Source of the DNA: Pampus argenteus
Lineage: Eukaryota > Chordata > Actinopteri > Scombriformes > Stromateidae
NCBI GenBank assembly: GCA_036937835.1
Contig: CM072877.1
Span: forward strand, 1,214,001 to 1,278,000
DNA: 64,000 nucleotides
Reading direction: 5' to 3'
Made by a program: the position numbers and the translations under genes. The notes below the pieces were generated by a model. That model worked only from the letters and a program-made list of their open reading frames with translations. It was not told the origin of the DNA and did not search any database. Shown here one piece after another: positions 10,459-23,635 of the stretch (the stretch's first letter is position 1; each line of letters starts with the position of its first letter).

Positions 10459-13400
10459 AGATATTTTTACAAATGTTACAGTAAAAGCTGCAGGAAGCTC
10501 TCAGAAGTGAGTTTTTTGGTCCTAATCATTAGAAATTAGTTACTTGTTGATGGCAAACATGGTTTTAATTGAAAATATGGCTCATTGTTTAAGAAAAACT
10601 ATAGTTGTCAGTTTTGGGCTCCTCTCGCCGAGAGAAAGCTATTTTTACAAATGTTACAGTAAAAGCTGAAGGAAGCTCTCAGAAGTGAGTTTTTTGGTCC
10701 TAATCATTAGAAATTAGTTACTTGTTGATGGCAAACCTGGTTTTGATTGAAAATATTGCTCCTTGTTTAAGAAAAACTATAGTTGTCAGTTTTGGGCTTC
10801 TCTCGCCCAGAGAAAGCTATTTTTACAAATGTTACAGTAAAAGCTGCAGAAAGCTCTCAGAAGTGAGTTTTTTGGTCCTAATCATTAGAAATTAGTTACT
10901 TGTTGATGGCAAACATGGTTTTGATTGAAAATATGGCTCCTTGTTTAAGAAAAACTATAGTTGTCAGTTTTGGGCTTCTCTCGCCGAGAGAAAGCTATTT
11001 TTACAAATGTTACAGTAAAAGCTGTAGGAAGCTCTCAGAAGTGAGTTTTTTGGTCCTAATCATTAGAAATTAGTTACTTGTTGATGGCAAACATGGTTTT
11101 GATTGAAAATTTTGCTCCTTGTTTACGAAAAACTATAGTTGTCAGTTTTGGGCTTCTCTCGCCGAGAGAAAGCTATTTTTTACAAATGTTAAAGTAAAAG
11201 CTGCAGGAAGCTCTCAGAAGTGAGTTTTTTGGTCCTAATCATTAGAAATTAGTTACTTGTTGATGGCAAACCTGGTTTTGATTGAAAATATTGCTCCTTG
11301 TTTAAGAAAAACTATAGTTGTCAGTTTTGGGCTTCTCTCGCCCAGAGAAAGCTATTTTTACAAATGTTACAGTAAAAGCTGCAGAAAGCTCTCAGAAGTG
11401 AGTTTTTTGGTCCTAATCATTAGAAATTAGTTACTTGTTGATGGCAAACATGGTTTTGATTGAAAATATGGCTCCTTGTTTAAGAAAAACTATAGTTGTA
11501 AGTTTTGGGCTTCTCTCGCCGAGAGAAAGCTATTTTTACAAATGTTACAGTAAAAGCTGCAGGAAGCTCTCAGAAGTGAGTTTTTTGGTCCTCATCATTA
11601 GAAATTAGTTACTTGTTGATGGCAAACATGGTTTTGATTGAAAATATGGCTCCTTGTTTAAGAAAAACTATAGTTGTCAGTTTTGGCCTTCTCTCGCCGA
11701 GAGAAAGCTATTTTTACAAATGTTACAGTAAAAGCTGCAGGAAGCTCTCAGAAGTGAGTTTTTTGGTCCTCATCATTAGAAATTAGTTACTTGTTGATGG
11801 CAAACATGGTTTTGATTGAAAATATGGCTCCTTGTTTAAGAAAAACTATAGTTGTCAGTTTTGGCCTTCTCTCGCCGAGAGAAAGCTATTTTTACAAATG
11901 TTACAGTAAAAGCTGCAGGAAGCTCTCACAAGTGAGTTTTTTGGTTCTAATCATTAGAAATTAGTTAGTTGTTGATGGCAAACATGGTTTTGATTGAAAA
12001 TATTGCTCCTTGTTTAAGAAAAACTATAGTTGTCAGTTTTGGCCTTCTCTCGCCGAGAGAAAGCTATTTTTACAAATGTTACAGTAAAAGCTGTAGGAAG
12101 CTCTCAGAAGTGAGTTTTTTGGTCCTAATCATTAGAAATTAGTTACTTGTTGATGGCAAACATGGTTTTGATTGAAAATATTGCTCCTTGCTAAGAAAAA
12201 CTGTAGTTGTCAGTTTTGGCCTGAGAGAAAGCTATTTTTACAAATGTTACAGTAAAAGCTGCAGGAAGCTCTCAGAAGTGAGTTTTTTGGTCCTAATCAT
12301 TAGAAATCAGTTACATGTTGATGGCAAACATGGTTTTGATTGAAAATATTGCTCCTTGTCTAAGAAAAACTATAGTTGTCAGTTTTGGGCTTCTCTCGCC
12401 GAGAGAAAGCTATTTTTACAAATGTTACAGTAAAAGCTGCAGGAAGCTCTCAGAAGTGAGATTTTTGGTCCTAATCATTAGAAATTAGTTACTTGTTGAT
12501 GGCAAACATGGTTTTGATTGAAAATGTTGCTCCTTGTTTAAGAAAAACTATAGTTGTCAGTTTTGGGCTTCTCTCGCTGAGAGAAAGCTATTTTTACAAA
12601 TGTTACAGTAAAAGCTGCAGGAAGCTCTCAGAAGTGAGTTTTTTGGTCCTAATCATTAGAAATTAGTTACTTGTTAATGGCAAACATGGTTTTGATTGAA
12701 AATATGGCTCCTTGTTTAAGAAAAACTATAGTTGTCAGTTTTGGCCTTCTCTCGCCGAGAGAAAGCTATTTTTACAAATGTTACAGTAAAAGCTGTAGGA
12801 AGCTCTCAGAAGTGAGTTTTTTGGTCCTAATCATTAGAAATGAGTTACTTGTTGATGGCAAACATGGTTTTGATTGAAAATATTGCTCCTTGCTAAGAAA
12901 AACTGTAGTTGTCAGTTTTGGCCTGAGAGAAAGCTATTTTTACAAATGTTACAGTAAAAGCTGCAGGAAGCTCTCAGAAGTGAGTTTTTTGGTCCTAATC
13001 ATTAGAAATCAGTTACATGTTGATGGCAAACATGGTTTTGATTGAAAATATTGCTCCTTGTTTAAGAAAAACTATAGTTGTCAGTTTTGGGCTTCTCTCG
13101 CCGAGAGAAAGCTATTTTTACAAATGTTACAGTAAAAGCTGCAGGAAGCTCTCAGAAGTGAGTTTTTTGGTCCTAATCATTAGAAACTAGTTACTTGTTT
13201 AAGGCAAACATGGTTTTGATTGAAAATTTTGCTCCTTGTTTAAGAAAAACTATAGTTGTGAGTTTTGGGCTTCTCTCGCCGAGAGAAAGCTATTTTTACA
13301 AATGTTACAGTAAAAGCTGCAGGAAGCTCTCAGAAGTGAGTTTTTTGGTTCTAATCATTAGAGATTAGTTAGTTGTTGATGGCAAACATGGTTTTGATTG

Positions 13401-14412
13401 AAAATATTGCTCCTTGCTAAGAAAAAATGTAGTTGTCAGTTTTGGCCTGAGAGAAAGCTTTTTTTTACAAATGTTACAGTAAAAGCTGCAGGAAGCTCTC
13501 AGAAGTGAGTTTTTTGGTCCTAATCATTAGAAATCAGTTACATGTTGATGGCAAACATGGTTTTGATTGAAAATATTGCTCCTTGTTTAAGAAAAACTAT
13601 AGTTGTCAGTTTTGGGCTTCTCTCGCCGAGAGAAAGCTATTTTTACAAATGTTACAGTAAAAGCTGCAGGAAGCTCTCAGAAGTGAGTTTTTTGGTCCTA
13701 ATCATTAGAAATCAGTTACTTGTTGATGGCAAACATGGTTTTGATTGAAAATATTGCTCCTTGTTTAAGAAAAACTATAGTTGTCAGTTTTGGCCTTCTC
13801 TCGCCGAGAGAAAGCTAATTTTACAAATGTTACAGTAAAAGCTGTAGGAAGCTCTCAGAAGTGAGTTTTTTGGTCCTAATCATTAGAAATCAGTTACTTG
13901 TTGATGGCAAACATGGTTTTGATTGAAAATATTGCTCCTTGTTTAAGAAAAACTGTAGTTGTCAGTTTTGGCCTGAGAGAAAGCTATTTTTACAAATGTT
14001 ACAGTAAAAGCTGCAGGAAGCTCTCAGAAGTGAGTTTTTTGGTCCTAATCATTAGAAATCAGTTACTTGTTGATGGAAAACATGGTTTTGATTGAAAATA
14101 TGGCTCCTTGTTTAAGAAAAACTATAGTTGTCAGTTTTGGGCTTCTCTCGCCCAGAGAAAGCTTTTTTTACAAATGTTACAGTAAAAGCTGCAGGAAGCT
14201 CTCAGAAGTGAGTTTTTGGTCCTAATCATTAGAAATTAGTTACTTGTTGATGGCAAACATGGTTTTGATTGAAAATATTGCTCCTTGTTTAAGAAAAACT
14301 GTAGTTGTCAGTTTTGGCCTGAGAGAAAGCTATTTTTACAAATGTTACAGTAAAAGCTGCAGGAAGCTCTCAGAAGTGAGTTTTTTGGTCCTAATCATTA
14401 GAAATTAGTTAC

Positions 14413-14590
14413 TTGTTGATGGCAAACATGGTTTTGATTGAAAATATGGCTCCTTGTTTAAGAAAAACTATAGTTGTCAGTTTTGGGCTTCTCTCGCCGA
14501 GAGAAAGCTATTTTTACAAATGTTACAGTAAAAGCTGCAGGAAGCTCTCAGAAGTGAGTTTTTTGGTCCTAATCATTAGAAATCAGTTAC
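14413..14590 (+). repeat. Reference B-class monomer (178 bp)
   Basis: One complete B unit in the same phase as the A reference. It aligns to A along its whole length but carries GGGCTTCTCTCGCCGAGAG where A has GGCCTGAGAG, a net gain of 9 bp. Linked differences from A are ACTATAG for ACTGTAG, AATTAGTTAC for AATCAGTTAC in most copies, and ATGGCTCC for ATTGCTCC in many copies. The extra segment makes a perfect 17-bp inverted repeat and supplies the two CpG sites that A lacks. About 74 monomers have this length class. Confidence 0.93.
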
Positions 14591-15114
14591 TTGTTGATGG
14601 CAAACATGGTTTTGATTGAAAATATGGCTCCTTGTTTAAGAAAAACTATAGTTGTCAGTTTTGGCCTTCTCTCGCCGAGAGAAAGCTATTTTTACAAATG
14701 TTACAGTAAAAGCTGTAGGAAGGTCTCAGAAGTGAGTTTTTTGGTCCTAATCATTAGAAATTAGTTACTTGTTGATGGCAAACATGGTTTTGATTGAAAA
14801 TTTTGCTCCTTGTTTAAGAAAAACTATAGTTGTCAGTTTTGGGCTTCTCTCGCCCAGAGAAAGCTTTTTTTACAAATGTTACAGTAAAAGCTGCAGGAAG
14901 CTCTCAGAAGTGAGTTTTTGGTCCTAATCATTAGAAATTAGTTACTTGTTGATGGCAAACATGGTTTTGATTGAAAATATTGCTCCTTGTTTAAGAAAAA
15001 CTGTAGTTGTCAGTTTTGGCCTGAGAGAAAGCTATTTTTACAAATGTTACAGTAAAAGCTGCAGGAAGCTCTCAGAAGTGAGTTTTTTGGTCCTAATCAT
15101 TAGAAATTAGTTAC

Positions 15115-17847
15115 TTGTTGATGGCAAACGTGGTTTTGAATGAAAATATTGGTCCTTGTTTAAGAAAAACTGTAGTTGTCAGTTTTGGGCTTCTCTTGCC
15201 GAGAGAAAGCTATTTTTACAAATGTTACAGTAAAAGCTGCAGAAAGCTCTCAGAAGTGAGTTTTTTGGTCCTAATCATTAGAAATTAGTTACTTGTTGAT
15301 GGCAAACATGGTTTTGATTGAAAATATGGCTCCTTGTTTAAGAAAAACTATAGTTGTCAGTTTTGGGCTTCTCTCGCCGAGAGAAAGCTATTTTTACAAA
15401 TGTTACAGTAAAAGCTGCAGGAAGCTCTCAGAAGTGAGTTTTTTGGTCCTAATCATTAGAAATTAGTTACTTGTTTATGGCAAACATGGTTTTGATTGAA
15501 AATATGGCTCCTTGTTTAAGAAAAACTATAGTTGTCAGTTTTGGGCTTCTCTCGCCGAGAGAAAGCTATTTTTACAAATGTTACAGTAAAAGCTGCAGGA
15601 AGCTCTCAGAAGTGAGTTTTTTGGTCCTAATCATTAGAATTCAGTTACGTGTTGATGGCAAACATGGTTTTGATTGAAAATATTGCTTCTTGTTTAAGAA
15701 AAACTGTAGTTGTCAGTTTTGGCCTGAGAGAAAGCTATTTTTACAAATGTTACAGTAAAAGCTGCAGGAAGCTCTCAGAAGTTTTTTTTTGGGCTCCTAA
15801 TCATTAGAAATCAGTTACTTGTTGATGGCAAACATGGTTTTGATTGAAAATATTGCTCCTTGTTTAAGAAAAACTGTAGTTGTCAGTTTTGGCCTGAGAG
15901 AAAGCTATTTTTACAAATGTTACAGTAAAAGCTGCAGGAAGATCTCAGAAGTTATTTTTGGGCTCCTAATCATTAGAAATCAGTTACTTGTTGATGGCAA
16001 ACATGGTTTTGATTGAAAATATTGCTCCTTGTTTAAGAAAAACTGTAGTTGTCAGTTTTGGCCTGAGACAAAGCTATTTTTACCAATGTTACAGTAAAAG
16101 CTGCAGGAAGCTCTCAGAAGTGAGTTTTTTGGTCCTAATCATTAGAAATCAGTTACTTGTTGATGGCAAACATGGTTTTGATTGAAAATATTGCTCCTTG
16201 TTTAAGAAAAACTGTAGTTGTCAGTTTTGGCCTGAGACAAAGTTATTTTTACAAATGTTACAGTAAAAGCTGCAGGAAGCTCTCAGAAGTGAGTTTTTTT
16301 GGTCCTAATCATTAGAAATCAGTTACTTGTTGATGGCAAACATGGTTTTGATTGAAAATATTGCTCCTTGTTTAAGAAAAACTGTAGTTGTCAGTTTTGG
16401 CCTGAAAGAAAGCTATTTTTACAAATGTTACAGTAAAAGCTGCAGGAAGCTCTCAGAAGTTATTTTTGGGCTCCTAATCATTAGAAATCAGTTACTTGTT
16501 GATGGCAAACATGGTTTTGATTGAAAATATTGCTCCTTGTTTAAGAAAACCTGTAGTTGTCAGTTTTGGCCTGAGACAAAGCTATTTTTACAAATGTTAC
16601 AGTAAAAGCTGCAGGAAGCTCTCAGAAGTGAGTTTTTTGGTCCTAATCATTAGAAATCAGTTACTTGTTGATGGCAAACATGGTTTTGATTGAAAATATT
16701 GCTCCTTGTTTAAGAAAAACTGTAGTTGTCAGTTTTGGCCTGAGAGAAAGCTATTTTTACAAATGTTACAGTAAAAGCTGCAGGAAGATCTCAGAAGTTT
16801 TTTTTGGGCTCCTAATCATTAGAAATCAGTTACTTGTTGATGGCAAACATGGTTTTGATTGAAAATATTGCTCCTTGTTTAAGAAAAACTGTAGTTGTCA
16901 GTTTTGGCCTGAGAGAAAGCTATTTTTACAAATGTTACAGTAAAAGCTGCAGGAAGCTCTCAGAAGTTATTTTTGGGCTCCTAATCATTAGAAATCAGTT
17001 ACTTGTTGATGGCAAACATGGTTTTGATTGAAAATATTGCTCATTGTTTAAGAAAAACTGTAGTTGTCAGTTTTGGCCTGAGACAAAGCTATTTTTACAA
17101 ATGTTACAGTAAAAGCTGCAGGAAGCTCTCAGAAGTGAGTTTTTTGGTCCTAATCATTAGAAATCAGTTACTTGTTGATGGCAAACATGGTTTTGATTGA
17201 AAATATTGCTCCTTGTTTAAGAAAAACTGTAGTTGTCAGTTTTGGCCTGAGAGAAAGCTATTTTTACAAATGTTACAGTAAAAGCTGCAGGAAGCTCTCA
17301 GAAGTGAGTTTTTTGGTCCTAATCATTAGAAATCAGTTACTTGTTGATGGCAAACATGGTTTTGATTGAAAATATTGCTCCTTGTTTAAGAAAAACTGTA
17401 GTTGTCAGTTTTGGCCTGAGAGAAAGCTATTTTTACAAATGTTACAGTAAAAGCTGCAGGAAGCTCTCAGAAGTTTTTTTTGGGCTCCTAATCATTAGAA
17501 ATCAGTTACTTGTTGATGGCAAACATGGTTTTGATTGAAAATATTGCTCCTTGTTTAAGAAAAACTGTAGTTGTCAGTTTTGGCCTGAGAGAAAGCTATT
17601 TTTACAAATGTTACAGTAAAAGCTGCAGGAAGCTCTCAGAAGTTATTTTTGGGCTCCTAATCATTAGAAATCAGTTACTTGTTGATGGCAAACATGGTTT
17701 TGATTGAAAATATTGCTCATTGTTTAAGAAAAACTGTAGTTGTCAGTTTTGGCCTGAGACAAAGCTATTTTTACAAATGTTACAGTAAAAGCTGCAGGAA
17801 GCTCTCAGAAGTGAGTTTTTTGGTCCTAATCATTAGAAATTAGTTAC
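15115..17847 (+). repeat. 2,733-bp higher-order unit, copy 1
   Basis: Starts with three B-length monomers and continues with thirteen A-length ones. The first B is a hybrid with GAATGAAAATATTGGTCC and TCTTGCCGAG, the third begins TTGTTTATGG. The A part opens with a monomer starting GTGTTGATGG and carrying TTGCTTCTTG. It continues with the GGAAGATCTC, TTTTACCAATG, GGCCTGAAAG and AAAACCTGTAG monomers in that order. Markers recur exactly 2,733 bp later (15471 to 18204, 15819 to 18552, 16327 to 19060). Confidence 0.88.
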
Positions 17848-18381
17848 TTGTTGATGGCAAACATGGTTTTGAATGAAAATATTGGTCCTTGTTTAAGAAA
17901 AACTGTAGTTGTCAGTTTTGGGCTTCTCTTGCCGAGAGAAAGCTATTTTTACAAATGTTACAGTAAAAGCTGCAGAAAGCTCTCAGAAGTGAGTTTTTTG
18001 GTCCTAATCATTAGAAATTAGTTACTTGTTGATGGCAAACATGGTTTTGATTGAAAATATGGCTCCTTGTTTAAGAAAAACTATAGTTGTCAGTTTTGGG
18101 CTTCTCTCGCCGAGAGAAAGCTATTTTTACAAATGTTACAGTAAAAGCTGCAGGAAGCTCTCAGAAGTGAGTTTTTTGGTCCTAATCATTAGAAATTAGT
18201 TACTTGTTTATGGCAAACATTGTTTTGATTGAAAATATGGCTCCTTGTTTAAGAAAAACTATAGTTGTCAGTTTTGGGCTTCTCTCGCCGAGAGAAAGCT
18301 ATTTTTACAAATGTTACAGTAAAAGCTGCAGGAAGCTCTCAGAAGTGAGTTTTTTGGTCCTAATCATTAGAATTCAGTTAC
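17848..18381 (+). repeat. Embedded B trimer inside an A domain
   Basis: Three consecutive 178-bp B monomers flanked on both sides by A monomers. The first is an A/B hybrid: A-like ACTGTAG together with a B-length palindrome region reading TCTTGCCGAG. The trimer matches the last three B monomers of B-rich domain 1 (15115-15648). The island was therefore carried here as part of a domain-edge duplication rather than arising on its own. Confidence 0.87.
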
Positions 18382-20411
18382 GTGTTGATGGCAAACATGG
18401 TTTTGATTGAAAATATTGCTTCTTGTTTAAGAAAAACTGTAGTTGTCAGTTTTGGCCTGAGAGAAAGCTATTTTTACAAATGTTACAGTAAAAGCTGCAG
18501 GAAGCTCTCAGAAGTTTTTTTTTGGGCTCCTAATCATTAGAAATCAGTTACTTGTTGATGGCAAACATGGTTTTGATTGAAAATATTGCTCCTTGTTTAA
18601 GAAAAACTGTAGTTGTCAGTTTTGGCCTGAGAGAAAGCTATTTTTACAAATGTTACAGTAAAAGCTGCAGGAAGATCTCAGAAGTTATTTTTGGGCTCCT
18701 AATCATTAGAAATCAGTTACTTGTTGATGGCAAACATGGTTTTGATTGAAAATATTGCTCCTTGTTTAAGAAAAACTGTAGTTGTCAGTTTTGGCCTGAG
18801 ACAAAGCTATTTTTACCAATGTTACAGTAAAAGCTGCAGGAAGCTCTCAGAAGTGAGTTTTTTGGTCCTAATCATTAGAAATTAGTTACTTGTTGATGGC
18901 AAACATGGTTTTGATTGAAAATATTGCTCCTTGTTTAAGAAAAACTGTAGTTGTCAGTTTTGGCCTGAGACAAAGTTATTTTTACAAATGTTACAGTAAA
19001 AGCTGCAGGAAGCTCTCAGAAGTGAGTTTTTTTGGTCCTAATCATTAGAAATCAGTTACTTGTTGATGGCAAACATGGTTTTGATTGAAAATATTGCTCC
19101 TTGTTTAAGAAAAACTGTAGTTGTCAGTTTTGGCCTGAAAGAAAGCTATTTTTACAAATGTTACAGTAAAAGCTGCAGGAAGCTCTCAGAAGTTATTTTT
19201 GGGCTCCTAATCATTAGAAATCAGTTACTTGTTGATGGCAAACATGGTTTTGATTGAAAATATTGCTCCTTGTTTAAGAAAACCTGTAGTTGTCAGTTTT
19301 GGCCTGAGACAAAGCTATTTTTACAAATGTTACAGTAAAAGCTGCAGGAAGCTCTCAGAAGTGAGTTTTTTGGTCCTAATCATTAGAAATCAGTTACTTG
19401 TTGATGGCAAACATGGTTTTGATTGAAAATATTGCTCCTTGTTTAAGAAAAACTGTAGTTGTCAGTTTTGGCCTGAGAGAAAGCTATTTTTACAAATGTT
19501 ACAGTAAAAGCTGCAGGAAGCTCTCAGAAGTTTTTTTTGGGCTCCTAATCATTAGAAATCAGTTACTTGTTGATGGCAAACATGGTTTTGATTGAAAATA
19601 TTGCTCATTGTTTAAGAAAAACTGTAGTTGTCAGTTTTGGCCTGAGACAAAGCTATTTTTACAAATGTTACAGTAAAAGCTGCAGGAAGCTCTCAGAAGT
19701 GAGTTTTTTGGTCCTAATCATTAGAAATCAGTTACTTGTTGATGGCAAACATGGTTTTGATTGAAAATATTGCTCCTTGTTTAAGAAAAACTGTAGTTGT
19801 CAGTTTTGGCCTGAGAGAAAGCTATTTTTACAAATGTTACAGTAAAAGCTGCAGGAAGCTCTCAGAAGTGAGTTTTTTGGTCCTAATCATTAGAAATCAG
19901 TTACTTGTTGATGGCAAACATGGTTTTGATTGAAAATATTGCTCCTTGTTTAAGAAAAACTGTAGTTGTCAGTTTTGGCCTGAGAGAAAGCTATTTTTAC
20001 AAATGTTACAGTAAAAGCTGCAGGAAGCTCTCAGAAGTTTTTTTTGGGCTCCTAATCATTAGAAATCAGTTACTTGTTGATGGCAAACATGGTTTTGATT
20101 GAAAATATTGCTCCTTGTTTAAGAAAAACTGTAGTTGTCAGTTTTGGCCTGAGAGAAAGCTATTTTTACAAATGTTACAGTAAAAGCTGCAGGAAGCTCT
20201 CAGAAGTTATTTTTGGGCTCCTAATCATTAGAAATCAGTTACTTGTTGATGGCAAACATGGTTTTGATTGAAAATATTGCTCATTGTTTAAGAAAAACTG
20301 TAGTTGTCAGTTTTGGCCTGAGACAAAGCTATTTTTACAAATGTTACAGTAAAAGCTGCAGGAAGCTCTCAGAAGTGAGTTTTTTGGTCCTAATCATTAG
20401 AAATCAGTTAC
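17848..20411 (+). repeat. Higher-order unit, copy 2 (one monomer shorter)
   Basis: Begins with the same B trimer as copy 1 (17848-18381) and follows the same marker order. After the AAAACCTGTAG and eight-T monomers it lacks one ordinary A monomer, so the offset falls from 2,733 to 2,564 bp from about 19567 on. Private changes include CAAACATTGTTTTG near 18215 and AAATTAGTTAC near 18881. Confidence 0.86.
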
Positions 20412-21088
20412 TTGTTGATGGCAAACATGGTTTTGATTGAAAATATTGCTCCTTGTTTAAGAAAAACTGTAGTTGTCAGTTTTGGCCTGAGACAAAGTTA
20501 TTTTTACAAATGTTACAGTAAAAGCTGCAGGAAGCTCTCAGAAGTGAGTTTTTTTGGTCCTAATCATTAGAAATCAGTTACTTGTTGATGGCAAACATGG
20601 TTTTGATTGAAAATATTGCTCCTTGTTTAAGAAAAACTGTAGTTGTCAGTTTTGGCCTGAAAGAAAGCTATTTTTACAAATGTTACAGTAAAAGCTGCAG
20701 GAAGCTCTCAGAAGTTATTTTTGGGCTCCTAATCATTAGAAATCAGTTACTTGTTGATGGCAAACATGGTTTTGATTGAAAATATTGCTCCTTGTTTAAG
20801 AAAACCTGTAGTTGTCAGTTTTGGCCTGAGACAAAGCTATTTTTACAAATGTTACAGTAAAAGCTGCAGGAAGCTCTCAGAAGTGAGTTTTTTGGTCCTA
20901 ATCATTAGAAATCAGTTACTTGTTGATGGCAAACATGGTTTTGATTGAAAATATTGCTCCTTGTTTAAGAAAAACTGTAGTTGTCAGTTTTGGCCTGAGA
21001 CAAAGCTATTTTTACAAATGTTACAGTAAAAGCTGCAGGAAGCTCTCAGAAGTGAGTTTTTTGGTCCTAATCATTAGAAATTAGTTAC

Positions 21089-22620
21089 TTGTTTATGGCA
21101 AACATGGTTTTGATTGAAAATATGGCTCCTTGTTTAAGAAAAACTATAGTTGTCAGTTTTGGGCTTCTCTCGCCGAGAGAAAGCTATTTTTACAAATGTT
21201 ACAGTAAAAGCTGCAGGAAGCTCTCAGAAGTGAGTTTTTTGGTCCTAATCATTAGAATTCAGTTACGTGTTGATGGCAAACATGGTTTTGATTGAAAATA
21301 TTGCTTCTTGTTTAAGAAAAACTGTAGTTGTCAGTTTTGGCCTGAGAGAAAGCTATTTTTACAAATGTTACAGTAAAAGCTGCAGGAAGCTCTCAGAAGT
21401 TTTTTTTTGGGCTCCTAATCATTAGAAATCAGTTACTTGTTGATGGCAAACATGGTTTTGATTGAAAATATTGCTCCTTGTTTAAGAAAAACTGTAGTTG
21501 TCAGTTTTGGCCTGAGAGAAAGCTATTTTTACAAATGTTACAGTAAAAGCTGCAGGAAGATCTCAGAAGTTATTTTTGGGCTCCTAATCATTAGAAATCA
21601 GTTACTTGTTGATGGCAAACATGGTTTTGATTGAAAATATTGCTCCTTGTTTAAGAAAAACTGTAGTTGTCAGTTTTGGCCTGAGACAAAGCTATTTTTA
21701 CCAATGTTACAGTAAAAGCTGCAGGAAGCTCTCAGAAGTGAGTTTTTTGGTCCTAATCATTAGAAATCAGTTACTTGTTGATGGCAAACATGGTTTTGAT
21801 TGAAAATATTGCTCCTTGTTTAAGAAAAACTGTAGTTGTCAGTTTTGGCCTGAGACAAAGTTATTTTTACAAATGTTACAGTAAAAGCTGCAGGAAGCTC
21901 TCAGAAGTGAGTTTTTTTGGTCCTAATCATTAGAAATCAGTTACTTGTTGATGGCAAACATGGTTTTGATTGAAAATATTGCTCCTTGTTTAAGAAAAAC
22001 TGTAGTTGTCAGTTTTGGCCTGAAAGAAAGCTATTTTTACAAATGTTACAGTAAAAGCTGCAGGAAGCTCTCAGAAGTTATTTTTGGGCTCCTAATCATT
22101 AGAAATCAGTTACTTGTTGATGGCAAACATGGTTTTGATTGAAAATATTGCTCCTTGTTTAAGAAAACCTGTAGTTGTCAGTTTTGGCCTGAGACAAAGC
22201 TATTTTTACAAATGTTACAGTAAAAGCTGCAGGAAGCTCTCAGAAGTGAGTTTTTTGGTCCTAATCATTAGAAATCAGTTACTTGTTGATGGCAAACATG
22301 GTTTTGATTGAAAATATTGCTCCTTGTTTAAGAAAAACTGTAGTTGTCAGTTTTGGCCTGAGAGAAAGCTATTTTTACAAATGTTACAGTAAAAGCTGCA
22401 GGAAGCTCTCAGAAGTTTTTTTTGGGCTCCTAATCATTAGAAATCAGTTACTTGTTGATGGCAAACATGGTTTTGATTGAAAATATTGCTCCTTGTTTAA
22501 GAAAAACTGTAGTTGTCAGTTTTGGCCTGAGAGAAAGCTATTTTTACAAATGTTACAGTAAAAGCTGCAGGAAGCTCTCAGAAGTTATTTTTGGGCTCCT
22601 AATCATTAGAAATCAGTTAC
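21089..22620 (+). repeat. Higher-order unit, copy 3 (truncated at its start)
   Basis: Corresponds to 15471-17002 at a constant offset of 5,618 bp. It contains only the third B monomer of the trimer (TTGTTTATGG form) and then the TTGCTTCTTG, GGAAGATCTC, CCAATG, GGCCTGAAAG, AAAACCTGTAG, eight-T and TTATTTTT monomers. The first two B monomers are missing and an ordinary A monomer precedes it. After 22620 it switches to the GGCCAGAGAG/GATTAAAAAT block. Confidence 0.86.
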
Positions 22621-23635
22621 TTGTTGATGGCAAACATGGTTTTGATTGAAAATATTGCTCCTTGTTTAAGAAAAACTGTAGTTGTCAGTTTTGGCCAGAG
22701 AGAAAGCTATTTTTACAAATGTTACAGTCAAAGCTGCAGGAAGCTCTCAGAAGTTATTTTTGGGCTCCTCATCATTAGAAATCAGTTACTTGTTGATGGC
22801 AAACATGGTTTTGATTGAAAATATTGCTCCTTGTTTAAGAAAAACTGTAGTTGTCAGTTTTGGCCTGAGACAAAGCTATTTTTTACCAATGTTACAGTAA
22901 AAGCTGCAGGAAGCTCTCAGAAGTGAGTTTTTTGGTCCTAATCATTAGAAATCAGTTACTTGTTGATGGCAAACATGGTTTTGATTAAAAATATTGCTCC
23001 TTGTTTAAGAAAAACTGTAGTTGTCAGTTTTGGCCTGAGAGAAAGCTATTTTTACAAATGTTACAGTAAAAGCTGCAGGAAGCTCTCAGAAGTGAGTTCT
23101 TTGGTCCTAATCATTAGAAATCAGTTACTTGTTGATGGCAAACATGGTTTTGATTGAAAATATTGCTCCTGGTTTAAGAAAAACTGTAGTTGTCAGTTTT
23201 GGCCAGAGAGAAAGCTATTTTTACAAATGTTACAGTAAAAGCTGCAGGAAGCTCTCAGAAGTGAGTTTTTTGGTCCTAATCATTAGAAATCAGTTACTTG
23301 TTGATGGCAAACATGGTTTTGATTGAAAATATTGCTCCTTGTTTAAGAAAAACTGTAGTTGTCAGTTTTGGCCTGAGAGAAAGCTATTTTTACAAATGTT
23401 ACAGTAAAAGCTGCAGGAAGCTCTCAGAAGTTTTTTTTGGGCTCCTAATCATTAGAAATCAGTTACTTGTTGATGGCAAACATGGTTTTGATTGAAAATA
23501 TTGCTCCTTGTTTAAGAAAAACTGTAGTTGTCAGTTTTGGCCTGAGAGAAAGCTATTTTTACAAATGTTACAGTAAAAGCTGCAGGAAGCTCTCAGAAGT
23601 GAGTTTTTTGGTCCTAATCATTAGAAATCAGTTAC

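Larger units (their letters stand above)
10188..15648 (+). repeat. B-rich domain 1
   Basis: About 25 B-length and 6 A-length monomers. A-length copies start near 12147, 12849, 13373, 13898, 14244 and 14946. Several of these are the 168-bp TTGCTAAG form. B copies vary in the palindrome: TCGCCGAGAG (perfect), TCGCCCAGAG (one arm broken) and rare TTGCC or TCGCTG forms. The first part (10188 to about 11968) is duplicated at 28203-29627. Confidence 0.9.
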
